This document shows, piece by piece, positions 1 to 10,084 of a stretch of 64,000 nt of DNA. The notes beneath the pieces are model-generated. The model saw nothing but the letters and a program-made list of their open reading frames with translations. It had not been told where the DNA came from and did not search any database. The position numbers were made by a program, and so were the translations under genes. Source of the stretch: Phytophthora hibernalis (Eukaryota > Oomycota > Peronosporomycetes > Peronosporales > Peronosporaceae); the NCBI GenBank assembly GCA_012656075.1, contig JAAKBF010000133.1, positions 1 to 64,000 of the forward strand. Direction: 5' to 3'. The stretch's first letter is position 1, and each line of letters opens with the position of its first letter.

Positions 1-1924
1 TGCGTGGAAGCGGGGGGTCCCCAGCGTGGGGTTGGAACCGCTTCCAGCCGCGCCGCAATGGAAACCACCACCTCTCGTGGAAGTGAGGCCCCAGCGCGGC
101 GGCGGCGCCTCGCCGAGTCGGTCAGCAACTCGGGAGGCCACCAGCGTGCGAGTGGTGGGCCCCAGCGGTCTCGGGCCTGCTGCTCTGCGTCGACCTGGGC
201 CTGCACTGCAGCGTTGGTGGAGCTCGGCTGCGGGGGACGCAACGAGCTCCGAGGGAATTTGGCGGGGCAGGTCAGGCGCGGCGGTGGTCGCTGCAGGGAG
301 TTCTGACTCCGGCAGCAGTGGGGCTTGATGCCTTTGCTGCCGTCGAAGTCGCCGCCGAATTGTTGCCGAGGTTGGCGCACGCTTGCGCGTGTCTGGCAGC
401 GGCCAACCTCGAGGCGAAGGGCGTTCCGCACGCACAGCCCGCCGAGAACCTGTCCAGGAAGACTGTGCGTCGGTGCCGAGAGTCCTGTGGCGCTTGAGCG
501 ACGCGAAGCTGGCAGCCGTGTACGTGCACAGCGTGCAGTCGAAGCGAGGTGCAGCGTGCACGTACACGGAGAGGACGGAGGCCGGGTGAGCGCTGGCCGT
601 GGGCAGCCTGGGCGCGAGGTGTTCGGCGCCGGCCTCGTCCGCGAGCAAGAGCTCGGCCAGCTCCCGCTGGTCTTCATCATCGCCGGCGTTCAGGCGGCGT
701 CGCTTGCCGCCCGAGCGCTGCACAAGCTGCTGCTGGTCGCACGTCCTGGGCTGCCGTGCGCCCTCGTCGACGTCCATGGCCACGGCAGCCGGGGTGCTGG
801 TGTGTGCTGCGCCGTGTGGGGCCGCGGCGTCGGCTGCGACTACCGCCTCAGCAATAGCTGCGGTAGTGGCAGCCGGCGCGGCGCCAGGCGCTGCATGGCA
901 GCGAGCATGCCGCCCGCCCTGCCGGGTCGAGGCAGCACACTCGCGGGGTCTGCGGAGGTCCTGGCAGCGGCGGCGCGGTCGTCTTGAGCGTCCTCGTCGT
1001 CGCTGGGGCCGTCGTCGAAGTCGCTGGGGCCGTAGGCGGCCGCCAGCGCGCGAGCAGTGGCGGCGGCCAGCGCGGCCCCGGGCCCGACCGGCACGGGCAT
1101 TTCGCCCGCCCTGCCGGGTCGTGCCACATCACTGGAGGGTCTTGGGGCGGCGGCGGCGGGCGGAGGGGCGGGCGAGGGACCTTGGCCAGCCAGCGGGCGC
1201 GCTTGGGGGTCCGGCGGAGGCGTGGGGGCGTCGTGGCGGCCGGTGCTCGGCGGCGCTTCTTCGGCGGCCGGCCGTACGGGCTGAGAAGCCTGTGCGGCCT
1301 GAGCGGCCAGCATTCGGCCGATAGTGGGGCCAAGTGCGGAGGGGTGCGCTGCCCCCTCCCGCGCCAGCGGACCGTCCACTGTCGCCAGCGGACGGTGGAT
1401 CCAGCAGTGGATCCCGAAACGACGCAAGGTCGTGGCGGCGGGGCGGGTGTGCGCTTGGGGGCCAGCGGGCCTCGAGGCGCGTGAGGGTCGCGGCGCAATG
1501 GGCGCTGCGGGTCCCGGACCCGTGCCCGAAGTTGCAGCCGCTGAAGGGTCGCCGGTGCCGAGCAGTGGCACCGCGCGTGGGGCCTCTCCGGGCTCCGTTT
1601 CCGGCCCGGAAAGGGCCAAAATGGTGAGAGCGGATCCACAATGTGTAACCCCACACCTAGTGGATCCGCCCACTCGTCCGCCGGGTCACCGACTGTACCC
1701 GTCTCGTCGCCGACCGCGCTATAAAAGACGCGTCGCTGGCGAGACTGGATTGGCTGGCCGTGGAGCAGTCGCTGTCCGTGGACAGCGCGTTCCCTGATTG
1801 GCCAAAACAGTCGCATCGCTGCGGTCTGATTGGTCCAAAAGGGGAGAGGGACGTTGGAGGACGCAACGAGGGGGACAGCCGAGGTGGACAGCCGAGGGTG
1901 GAAAAGTAGAAAAGATGCAGTGTA
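1..1924 (-). mobile_element. Utopia-like non-LTR retrotransposon, second copy, 5' part only
   Basis: Read on the minus strand, this is the 5' portion of a second Utopia-like element lying directly after the U2-like gene at 1925-2104 and running off the left edge. It is colinear with the start of the complete element (about 6973-8911). It covers the low-complexity Pro/Ala/Asp-rich N-terminal region and the N-terminal zinc-finger region near 320-560, where the Cys/His residues of the second finger are visible in one frame at 272-529. Coding frames are broken several times by small indels relative to the other copy. RNase H and RT would lie to the left, outside the window. Confidence 0.8.
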
Positions 1925-2104
1925 GTTGGCCTCGCGGGGGAAAGGTGAAAGCCCCCGGAGACCGCTCCGTAACGTACTAGCAAGCTAGCAGAACAGAAGG
2001 TTCAGAAATAAATGTGAAATAGATCGCCAAAGATTGAAAACCAGTTTTCACACTGATTAGAACAGATACTACACTTGATCTTAGCCAAAAGGCCGAGAAG
2101 GTAT
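1925..2104 (-). ncRNA. U2 snRNA, divergent variant (Utopia-adjacent)
   Basis: The minus strand begins with the near-invariant U2 5' region, including the branch-point recognition segment GTGTAGTATCTGTTC, and continues through the stem-loop II region to a 3' terminal hairpin closed by GGTCTCC/GGCC pairing. The first 70 or so bases agree with the canonical copies at 2342-2483 and 9332-9506. The middle differs: the Sm-site region reads ATTTATTTCTG instead of the canonical ATTTTTGG, and the internal hairpin has a different sequence but is still pairable. The same variant occurs at 8912-9093, always directly upstream of a Utopia 5' end. It may be a real U2 isoform or a U2 3' half carried by the element. 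Confidence 0.85.
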
Positions 2105-2341
2105 AGAAGAAATAAATGCGTGCATCCCCTCTTACTATTTTAACAGTACATGATTACCGCAACATTGTATTGTAACTATTCATAACAACTGTGACAGCAA
2201 TCCTAATTATTGTGAAAGTATTCTAAAATATTACATTTGATGGCTAAATTCTAGCAAAATATTTGGTTTGACACACCATATAACATGACGATGTTTAATT
2301 TGAAATATATGAAAACGGAATGAAAGATGAAAAATGTGGTG
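2105..2341 (-). promoter_or_regulatory. U2 spacer, presumed upstream region of the U2 variant
   Basis: This AT-rich spacer lies between the U2 variant and the truncated U2 gene and is almost identical to 9094-9331. It is the 5' flank of the U2 variant at 1925-2104 and the 3' flank of the next U2 gene, so it should hold the snRNA promoter. I do not recognise a defined oomycete snRNA promoter element in it. Confidence 0.4.
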
Positions 2342-2483
2342 GTTGGCCTCGCGGGGAGATAGTGAAAGCCCCGGAGACCGTTCCAAGAAAAACTAGCAAG
2401 CTAGCATTCCCGGAAACTCCAAAATGAATGTGAAAAGACCAACGAAAACGTCGGAAACCAGTTTTCACACTGATTAGAACAGA
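2342..2483 (-). pseudogene. U2 snRNA, 3' portion left by Utopia insertion
   Basis: This is a canonical U2 sequence lacking its first 40 or so bases. It starts at TGTTCTAATCAGTGTG and runs through a good Sm site (ATTTTTGG) to the 3' terminal hairpin. The missing 5' part is replaced by the 3' end of the Utopia-like element, so the junction marks the insertion point, just after GTAGTAT in the branch-point recognition region (one or two bases ambiguous). The gene is disrupted and cannot make normal U2. Confidence 0.9.
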
Positions 2484-2849
2484 GAAGTGTTTATTTTATT
2501 TACCATCCGGTATACCCGTTAACTTCCTAAGAAATTCCTATCCGATGTCTAACTAGAGTTGTAACTATATCTGATATGTAGCGGGTTGAGGTTCGACTGT
2601 CGAAATGCACCTCCGCCGTGGCGGTGGAGCATCCCTTGGTCGAACACCAGACTGGGTTTCCGAGGGCGATTCCCTACCTGGGTGGGGCCCTTTCGGCCGA
2701 CGCGGGCCAGAGTGTTGCCGTCTAGCGTCGACCGGTGCGCGACGGAGCCCCCGGTCTCCGTCACCCGCCTGCCCCTTGCGGCCGGTTGGTCTTGGTGCTG
2801 CCTGGCGCGGTGCTGGGCGCAGTGCCAGTTCCAGATGCGGCGGCTGGAC

Positions 2850-4455
2850 TGGATGCATGTCACCGACAGCTGCCGGTCCAGTCGCTTGGCATCGCACTTG
2901 AGCAGCCCCAGGAGCTCGGTGTACACCTTGTAGTTATTGGGTGCCACCGAGCCCAGCGAGCCGTACACGAGCGCCGAGAGGTGGACCTTCCACCCTTGGC
3001 GCTCGAGGTGCCGCTTGATGCCCGCGTACTTGGCCTTTTCTCGGCCGCCGCCTTGGCCAGTCCTGAGCTCTCTGGGTCGTCGTGCGGCTGCTCGTCGAAC
3101 GCGATCGCCAGGTCCACTACCGCGACCGTGCGTTGGTCGTGGTTGTAGACCTGGAGGTCGGGGCGCAGGGCTGGCCCAGTCAGACCCGGCACGGTCTGGT
3201 TCGTGCGGAGCTCGGTGCGGCCCTGGCGGTCGCCCGACGACGCGTGGAGCGTGCGCTCGATTTCCTTGAGCGCGTCGTCATGGCGACAGCGGATGCTGTC
3301 CATCGTGCCCGGGCAGTGGTTGAGGACGTGTGCCAACGTCTCCTTCCAACGACAGCCCGGGCGGCGGCATCGGTCGTGGGCGCGGAGGCGTCGGCGCGCG
3401 AGCACGTTCACCGTGTCGAGCATGTTGAGGCGGGCGGCCACCGCGAAGCGGTAGTCGCTTTCCACATGCCCCGCGGCCTCGTCAGGAAGCCACTCCCGAT
3501 GCCGCCATGCGCGCGCCGTCCGGCCTTGGTCCACGTGGTCGCACCATGCCCGCCAGCGTATGTTCTTCATGTGCTGCTTCACGTGCCGCAGCACGTTGCG
3601 GTGGTCCAGCCACTCAGTGTGGTGCGGCACGCGAAGCTGCAGCGGCTTGGCCGGTGCGCCGGACTCTGGGTTGGCGGGCGCGGTCGCGAGCTTCAACCGG
3701 AAGGCCTTGAGGTTCTTGCGGACGTCGACCCACAGCGAGCCAATGTCGCCGTTGCGCCGCTTGGGTGGCGCGTGGGCCGACGTCCCGAGCTCCCCGTTCA
3801 GGAGGAGCTCGCACAGCTCGTCGCCGCGCTGCTTCCAGTGCTCCTTGTCGAGCCGGTGCCGCGCGTCAGCGACTTGATGGAGCTGCTCGCGCGCGATGCG
3901 CCGGATGGATGGGTCCGGCGAGTTGAGCATTTGCCACCCGTGCGCGATCTGCAGCGCTGCGTGCAGCTCCACCAGCGGCAGGAAGCCCATCCCGCCGCGC
4001 GACACCGGCGCGTACACGAAGTCGTTGTTGGCGCTCTTGGGGAGGCGAAGCAGGTGGCGGAGGCCGCGGCGGAGGTGGAGGTCGAAGCTCTCCAGCAGCT
4101 GGTCGTCGGGCCGCAGGTGCCGGAGGGCGTACTCCACCCGAGGGTAGAGGTACACCTTCACGGCCTTAACCACCTGCCACGGCGCGAGGCCGGACTCCAT
4201 CAGCGCCGTCATGTCGTGCTTGAGCGACTTGAGCTTGGGCGCCAGCGCGACGCGGCGGCGCACGTGATCGAAGCCGTCGCCGATCCCCAGGTACGTGTAC
4301 GACTGCAGGTGCGTCAACGTGGGGATCGGCGTGTCGTCCAGCGCCAGTTCCAGGTGGTCCGCCTCGATGGCGCCGTTGCCGTTGCGGCGCACGCCCATCG
4401 ATCTGCACTTGGCCGGGTTCGCCGCCATGCCGGTCCATCGCAGGAACATGGCCAC
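2850..4455 (-). other. RT thumb, CCHC knuckle and restriction-like endonuclease
   Basis: A 531-codon open frame continues from the RT (NPAKCRSMGVRR, then YTYLGI). It carries a Cys/His knuckle at about residues 363-381 (CRRPGCRWKETLAHVLNHC) and, at about 431-452, RPDLQVYN followed by VAVVDLAI, which fits the PD-(D/E)xK-like endonuclease of the R2/NeSL group. The frame breaks near 3090. The conserved C-terminal tail (VHLSALVYGSLG..., then LLGLLKCDAKRLDRQLS) continues in the frame at 2968-2549. Confidence 0.85.
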
Positions 4456-5308
4456 TAGCTCGTGTTGCTCGGTGACGCCCGCCTTGGTGCCGCTGAAGGT
4501 CTTGAGGTCGTCGGCATACGCGGAGACCCGGGCGGTCGTCGCCCGAGAGCTGTACTCCCGAGCTGGGCAGTAGCTGCAACGCGTGGAGGAGGGGGCTGAT
4601 CGCCGCCGAGAACAGTGGTGGGCTCAGCGGGCACCCCTGGAATACTCCAACGCGCTGCAGGATCGGCGCCGTGCTGCCGTCCCCTGCGTTTCCCACCATG
4701 AAGGCTGCGTGGTCGTACAGGCCCTGGACGGCAGCGATGTACTCGGCTGGGATGCCCGTCCGCTTCATGGCGTCCCAGCAGCCCGAGGGGTACACTTCCG
4801 AAAGCGTTTCGGAAGTCGTACCACACCTCGTACAGCGGCCGGTGCTTGCGACGCGCGTGGTCGATGAGCATGGCTGCGAGGAAGTTGTGTTCCCCACAGC
4901 CATTCACCGGTCGAAACCCCTTCTGGCCGGGCGCGTGGCGGTCGTTGGCGTCCTGCCAGCGGGTGAGTCGCCGCGCGAGAACCCCGTGTAGAGCTTGTAG
5001 ATGGCCTGCTGGAGGCAGATGGGCCTCCAGTTTGCCGGGTCGTCACGCGCGCCCTTCTTATAGAGTAGGCGTACCACGCCGAGCTTCCAGCTCTGAGGCA
5101 CCTTCTTGTGCGTCCAGCAGCGCTTGAACGCCGCTTTGAGCACCGGCAGCAGCTGCGTCACGAAGCGCTTGTACACGTCGTAGCCGACGCCGTCCAGGCC
5201 AGGACTGGAGGTGCTGCTCACGTGCTGCAGCTGGACTTCGATGTCGTCCGTGGACGGCGCCTCCTTCAGCAACTCCGTGAATCGCTGGGCCGCTGGAAGT
5301 CGATCCAT
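4450..5308 (-). other. Reverse transcriptase domain of Utopia
   Basis: Three overlapping frames carry the non-LTR RT motifs in order: SSPGLDGVGYDVYK, WKLGVVRLLYKKG and NWRPICL near 5250-5010; KGFRPVNGCGEHN and YDFRNAF near 4930-4800; GVFQGCPLSPPLF near 4640; and YADDLKTFSGTK with the catalytic Asp pair near 4507-4520. At least two single-base frame breaks interrupt the domain. Confidence 0.9.
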
Positions 5309-6377
5309 CGCAGCACGGAAAACAGCACCTCGGTGCCTCCGGGTCGAACGTCGACCGCGGAGTGTTGACGTCGTCGAAGAACTTCCACAGCACGTCGCTC
5401 GGGATGGGGCAGGTGCCGTCGTCGTCCTGCTGTTCCGTGTCGCTGGTCGCTGCAGCCTCTGGGGACGCGATCATCCCTGGTGCCGCGGTCGCCCTTGCTG
5501 CTGCATGTGCGTCACTTTCCGCGCGAGCTGCAGCCAAAATGCCATCCACGCACTCCTTCTCCGCTGTGTCGAAGCGGTGGCGCAGAAGCTGCTGCTCGAT
5601 CGCCGATCGGATCCGCCCGACACGACGGCGGGCTTTGTCGATGGCCGGGCGAGCTTGGGGGCGGGCACGCTCCAGCGCACGCAGCTCGTCGATGGCTTCG
5701 TCGATGCGGTGCTCCCTGTGGTGGCGTGTCCCGCGTGGGGGCGTGGACGCCGTTGCTTCCGCTGCTGTCGGCCCCCACCTCCGCCGTTAGCCCGTCGGGG
5801 GTGACGTCGCTGGCGGCGGCCCTTGCGCCTTCCTCGTCGTCGGCGGCGCGTCGGTGCCGGGTCACTGGTTGGTCCGGCTGCCCAGTAGCCTCGTGCTGTG
5901 TCTCCTGGTGGTCTTCCACCTGCTCTTGGGGGTCTCGGCGCTGTGGCTGGGGTGCGGGCGGTCGAGCAGAGCCCTGCCGTACCTGAGTGTAGGGCTGCAG
6001 CTTGTCGTACAGCATGTACGGGAGGGCTGTGATGTAACCCTCCGCTGTCTCCCAGTCGTCGGCGTCCGCGATCTTGGCCGACAGGGCCGCGCTCAAGCGC
6101 TCCACCACCGCACCAGCTGCCTCCATCTCGTCGTCGGTCAGCTGGCGGAGGCGAAGGCGAGGGCGGCGGGCGGGGATCACGCCGGGCTCCAAGCGCATCG
6201 GAGCGTACACTTCACCTTCGTCGATGTCTGCTCGGAGCTCGTCGTCGCTTCCCGCGTCCACCATTGCGATGTCTGCAGTGGTAGGCGGCGGTGTCGCTGG
6301 CGGACCCGCTGAGGGCGAGCCCATGTATGTCGTGCACGCGCCGGTCACCGGGTGCTCCTTGCACTCGACCTTGTCGC

Positions 6378-6783
6378 TCTTCATGTCGAGCGCCCGGTTG
6401 GCGAGGCGGTCCGCGAACGCGTTGCCTTGCCGGTCGATGTGGTGGAGCGAGTGTTGCCCCACCCGAGCCAGTTCGTGGCGAACAGCGTTCCGGAGCTGCC
6501 GCAGTCGGGTGCTCTTGGTGGCGTACAGCCCCTTGACTTGGCGGATGACCAGCAGGCTGTCGCCCTCGACGCGCAGCTGTCGTGCCCCGTGGTCTGTCGC
6601 TGCGCGGGCACCGATCAGGAGGGCCGTGTACTCGGCCGTGTTGTTCGTCTCCTTGGCGCCCGGCATGTAGTGCGAACCCGTCCACACGACGACACCCTCG
6701 GGGTCGTAGAGCAGTGCGCCAGCGCCACCGGGGTTGGGCCCTCCACGGCAAGCTCCGTCGAATTGGAGGCGCCACTCCCGGGA
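6378..6783 (-). other. RNase H domain upstream of RT
   Basis: About 135 residues match an RNase H fold: LQFDGACRGGPNPGGAGA carries the first catalytic Asp, NNTAEYTALL the Glu, VEGDSLLV the second Asp, and NAFADRLAN the last Asp. The domain lies before RT in the polyprotein, the reverse of the usual RT-RNase H order. Its form resembles plant or archaeal-type RNase HI, as reported for oomycete Utopia. Confidence 0.85.
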
Positions 6784-7357
6784 TATCGTCGTGGGCGGGT
6801 CGCTGTCCGTCGTGGACTCCGTCGCCCCGTCCATCGGTTCGGCGTCCTTGGTCTCTTCGTCCGCTGCGCTGGGCCGGGTCCGGCGGCTCGCTCTCCTTCA
6901 TCTCCTCGTCCAACATCGACGGATCCGGGGGAGGAGGAGCGTGGCGACCCGCGATCCTGGTCGCGACGACGCTGCGTGGAAGCGGGGTCCCCAGCGTGGG
7001 GTTGGAACCGCTTCCAGCCGCGCCGCAACGCGGGAAACCACCACCTCTCGTGGAAGCGATGGGCCCCAGCGCGGCGGCGGCACCTCGCCGAGTCGGTCAG
7101 CAACTCGGGAGGCCACCAGCGTGCGAGGGAGTGGTGGGCCCCAGCGGTCTCGGGCCTGCTGCTCTGCGTCGACCTGGGCCTGCACTGCAGCGTTGGTGGA
7201 GCTCGGCTGCGGGGACGCAACGAGCTCCGAGGGTTTGGCGGGGCAGGTCAGGCGCGGCGGTGGTCGCTGCAGGGACGGTGGTTCTGACTCCGGCAGCAGT
7301 GGGGCTTGATGCCTTTGCTGCCGTCGAAGTCGCCGCCGAATTGTTGCCGAGGTTGGC

Positions 7358-7519
7358 GCACGCTTGCGCGTGTCTGGCAGCGGCCAACCTCGAGGCGAAG
7401 GGCGTTCCGCACGCACAGCCAGCCGAGAACCTGTCCAGGAAGACTGTGCGTCGGTGCCGAGAGTCCCTGTGGCGCTTGAGCGACGCGAAGCTGGCAGCCG
7501 TGTACGTGCACAGCGTGCA
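7358..7519 (-). other. N-terminal zinc-finger pair of the Utopia protein
   Basis: A C2H2 finger starts at CTLCTY (Cys-x2-Cys-x12-His-x4-His). It is followed 12 residues later by a second, atypical CxC...H..C motif beginning CACGTPF. In the R2/NeSL group such N-terminal fingers bind the target DNA, so these are the likely readers of the U2 sequence. The corresponding region of the second element copy lies near 320-560. Confidence 0.75.
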
Positions 7520-8911
7520 GTCGAAGCGAGGTGCAGCGTGCACGTACACGGAGAGGACGGAGGCCGGGTGAGCGCTGGCCGTGGGCAGCCTGGGCGCGAG
7601 GTGTTCGGCGCCGGCCTCGTCCTCGTCCGCGAGCAAGAGCTCGGCCAGCTCCGCTGGTCTTCATCATCGCCGGCGTTCAGGCGGCGTCGCTTGCCGCCCG
7701 AGCGCTGCACAAGCTGCTGCTGGTCGCACGTCCTGGGCTGCCGTGCGCCCTCGTCGACGTCCATGGCCACGGCAGCCGGGGTGCTGGTGTGTGCTGCGCC
7801 GTGTGGAGGCCGCGGCGTCGGCTGCGACTACCGTCTCAGCAATAGCTGCGGTAGTGGCAGCCGGCGCGGCGCCAGGCGCTGGCATGGCAGCGAGCATGCC
7901 GCCCGCCCTGCCGGGTCGAGGCAGCACACTCGCGGGGTCTGCGGAGGTCCTGGCAGCGGCGGCGCGGTCGTCTTGAGCGTCCTCGTCGTCGCTGGGGCCG
8001 TCGTCGAAGTCGCTGGGGCCGTAGGCGGCCGCCAGCGCGCGAGCAGTGGCGGCGGCCAGCGCGCCCCGGCCCGACCGGCACGGGCAGCATTTCGCCCGCC
8101 CTGCCGGGTCGTGCCACATCACTGGAGGGTCTTGGGGCGGCGGCGGCGGGCGGAGGGGCGGGCGAGGGACCTTGGCCAGCCAGCGGGCGCGCTTGGGGTC
8201 CGGCGGAGGCGTGGGGGCGTCGTGGCGGCCGGTGCTCGGCGGCGCTTCTTCGGCGGCCGGCCGTACGGGCTGAGAAGCCTGTGCGGCCTGAGCGGCCAGC
8301 ATTCGGCCGATAGTGGGGCCAAGTGCGGAGGGTGCGCTGCCCCCCCTCCGCGCCAGCGGACCGTCCACTGTCGCCAGCGGACGGTGGATCCAGCAGTGGA
8401 TCCCGAAACGACGCAAGGTCGTGGCGGCGGGGCGGGTGTGCGCTTGGGGGCCAGCGGGCTCGAGGCGCGTGAGGGGTCGCGGCGCAATGGGCGCTGCGGG
8501 TCCCGGACCCGTGCCCGAAGTTGCAGCCGCTGAAGGGTCGCCGGTGCCGAGCAGTGGCACCGCGCGTGGGGCCTCTCCGGCTCCGTTTCCGGCCCGAAAG
8601 GGCCAAAACGTGAGAGCGGATCCACAATGTGTAACCCCACACCTAGTGGATCCGCCCACTCGTCCGCCGGGTCACCGACTGTACCCGTCTCGTCGCCGAC
8701 CGCGCTATAAAAAGACGCGTCGCTGGCGAGACTGGATTGGCTGGCCGTGGAGCAGTCGCTGTCCGTGGACAGCGCGCGCTCCTGATTGGCCAAAAGAGTC
8801 GCATCGCTGCGGTCTGATTGGTCCAAAAGGAGAGGGACGTTGGAGGACGCAACGAGGGGGACAGCCGAGGTGGACAGCCGAGGGTGGAAAAGTAGAAAAG
8901 ATGCAAGTGTA

Positions 8912-9093
8912 GTTGGCCTCGCGGGGAAAGGTGAAAGCCCCCGGAGACCGCTCCGTAACGTACTAGCAAGCTAGCAGAACAGAAGGTTCAGAAATAAATG
9001 TGAAATAGATCGCCAAAGATTGACGAAAACCAGTTTTCACACTGATTAGAACAGATACTACACTTGATCTTAGCCAAAAGGCCGAGAAGGTAT
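8912..9093 (-). ncRNA. U2 snRNA, divergent variant (Utopia-adjacent)
   Basis: This is a near-identical second copy of the variant at 1925-2104. It has an intact 5' end with the branch-point recognition region, a divergent middle with a weakened Sm-like site (ATTTATTTCTG), and a 3' hairpin with a long GC stem. Its 3' end abuts the 5' region of the complete Utopia-like element. The internal hairpin CGTCAA/TTGGCG replaces CCGACG/CGTTGG of the canonical copy while keeping the pairing. Confidence 0.88.
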
Positions 9094-9331
9094 AGAAGAA
9101 ATAAATGCGTGCATCCCCCTCTTACTATTTTAACAGTACATGATTACCGCAACATTGTATTGTAACTATTCATAACAACAGTGACAGCAATCCTAATTAT
9201 TGTGAAAGTATTCTAAAATATTACATTTGATGGCTAAATTCTAGCAAAATATTTGGTTTGACACACCATATAACATGACGATGTTTAATTTGAAATATAT
9301 GAAAACGGAATGAAAGATGAAAAATGTGGTG

Positions 9332-9506
9332 GTTGGCCTGGAGATAGTGAAAGCCCCGGAGACCGTTCCAAGAAAACTAGCAAGCTAGCATTCCCGGAAA
9401 CTCCAAAAATGAATGTGAAAAGACCAACGAAAACGTCGGAAACCAGTTTTCACACTGATTAGAACAGATACTACACTTGATCTTAGCCAAAAGGCCGAGA
9501 AGGTAT
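9332..9506 (-). ncRNA. U2 snRNA, canonical
   Basis: The minus strand has the conserved U2 5' end (CTTCTCGGCCTTTTGGCTAAG), the branch-point recognition region, a stem-loop II hairpin, a consensus Sm site (ATTTTTGG preceded by CATTC), a TGCTAGCTTGCTAG stem and the terminal hairpin. It lacks six bases in the terminal hairpin stem compared with the truncated copy at 2342, which shortens that stem. It is the only canonical U2 copy with a complete 5' end in the window. Confidence 0.92.
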
Positions 9507-10084
9507 GATTATCTAATGAAGTCGTGAAATTAGCTTATAGTGTTTAAAGAACGGCATGTACAGAAAGGTATTTTGGTATACGTTAATTACTAATAACGAT
9601 GGTATTACTACAGATTGAAACCCTTTTGTTTTTATTAGCGGAGCGTGGTCCTTTTAAATTGAAATTTATGAATATAGTCTGTGTGTCTAAAGCGACCGCG
9701 TTGATAATGAATGTATGAGTCAGTGCAATATTGAAGAGCCAACTGCTCTTTGGGCATGATAATGTGCTGTCAACGAACAGCCGTATTTTGCCATACACAT
9801 GTGTGTTCTTGTGAAGTCTCGTCGACGCTATCTGTCCAAATTCGACCAGTTGAAAGTGCCAAACAATGCAGCAGCCCCTTCTTGTTTGCGTCTCGGAGCA
9901 CTAAACGTATTCCAACCCCGCGCGCTATGAACCTATGCACTCCTCTGAATGCAGCCCGAATGCACCAAAGCGAACGCCAGCATCGCTTTTAAAGTCGACG
10001 CCAACGCACATCGGTGACCACAAGCCAATCAGACGTCTCGTTCCTACCGCCAAACAGTTTCGGAGCGCACAAGCAGTCAGGACA
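9507..10084. other. Intergenic: U2 5' flank and carrier promoter region
   Basis: The left part is the upstream flank of the canonical U2 gene; the right part precedes the first carrier gene. I see no convincing ORF, repeat or motif in it. Confidence 0.5.

Larger units (their letters stand above)
1..2480. repeat. Direct repeat copy 1: U2 genes plus Utopia 5' region
   Basis: This block matches 6973-9470 in the same orientation over its whole length. Both copies contain the 5' coding region of a Utopia-like element, one U2-like gene, a spacer and a second U2 gene. Differences are mostly one- or two-base length changes in G/C runs plus a few short indels. The repeat is cut by the window edge at base 1. 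Confidence 0.9.
2549..8826 (-). pseudogene. Utopia-like polyprotein (frame-broken)
   Basis: The coding region is one polyprotein split among many frames: about 8826-8500 (acidic, Ser-rich N-terminus), 8400-7664 (Pro/Ala-rich), 7636-7097 (zinc fingers), 6834-5512 (RNase H and linker), 5308-4904, 4907-4600, 4800-4530 (RT), 4455-3100 (RT thumb, knuckle, endonuclease) and 2968-2549 (C-terminus). No ATG is obvious at the 5' end; the first open frame starts just inside the element, as is common in site-specific elements that rely on the host transcript. GC content is very high compared with the surrounding spacer. The protein should nick the U2 gene and prime reverse transcription there. Confidence 0.75.
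2484..8911 (-). mobile_element. Utopia-like U2-specific non-LTR retrotransposon
   Basis: This element of about 6.4 kb, read on the minus strand, encodes in order an N-terminal zinc-finger region, an RNase H domain, a reverse transcriptase with a YADD active site, a CCHC-type knuckle and a restriction-like endonuclease motif. Its 3' end (2484) is fused to a truncated U2 gene, and its 5' end lies against a U2-like gene (8912-9093). U2 targeting plus an RNase H placed upstream of RT are described traits of oomycete Utopia families (the NeSL-like group with restriction-like endonuclease). No poly-A tail is visible at the 3' end. Reading frames are broken several times; some or all breaks may be sequencing indels, so activity cannot be judged. 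Confidence 0.88.
6973..9470. repeat. Direct repeat copy 2: U2 genes plus Utopia 5' region
   Basis: This is the second copy of the block at 1-2480. Here the distal U2 gene (9332-9506) is not interrupted by an element, whereas in copy 1 it is (2342-2483). The pair therefore looks like a tandem duplication of a U2-variant-plus-Utopia unit, or two separate insertions into neighbouring U2 units. Confidence 0.9.

Noticed and set aside
1..1800. Many long plus-strand open frames over the GC-rich repeat
   Set aside because: They are antisense shadows of the GC-rich minus-strand Utopia protein and have no recognisable domains.
3082..4458. A 458-codon plus-strand open frame
   Set aside because: Exactly antisense to the endonuclease part of the Utopia protein; Val/Arg/Ala-rich and without motifs.
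8700..8720. TATA-box-like TATAAAAAG on the plus strand (also near 1719)
   Set aside because: It lies inside the minus-strand coding region of the Utopia-like element, with no plus-strand gene downstream; a chance match.
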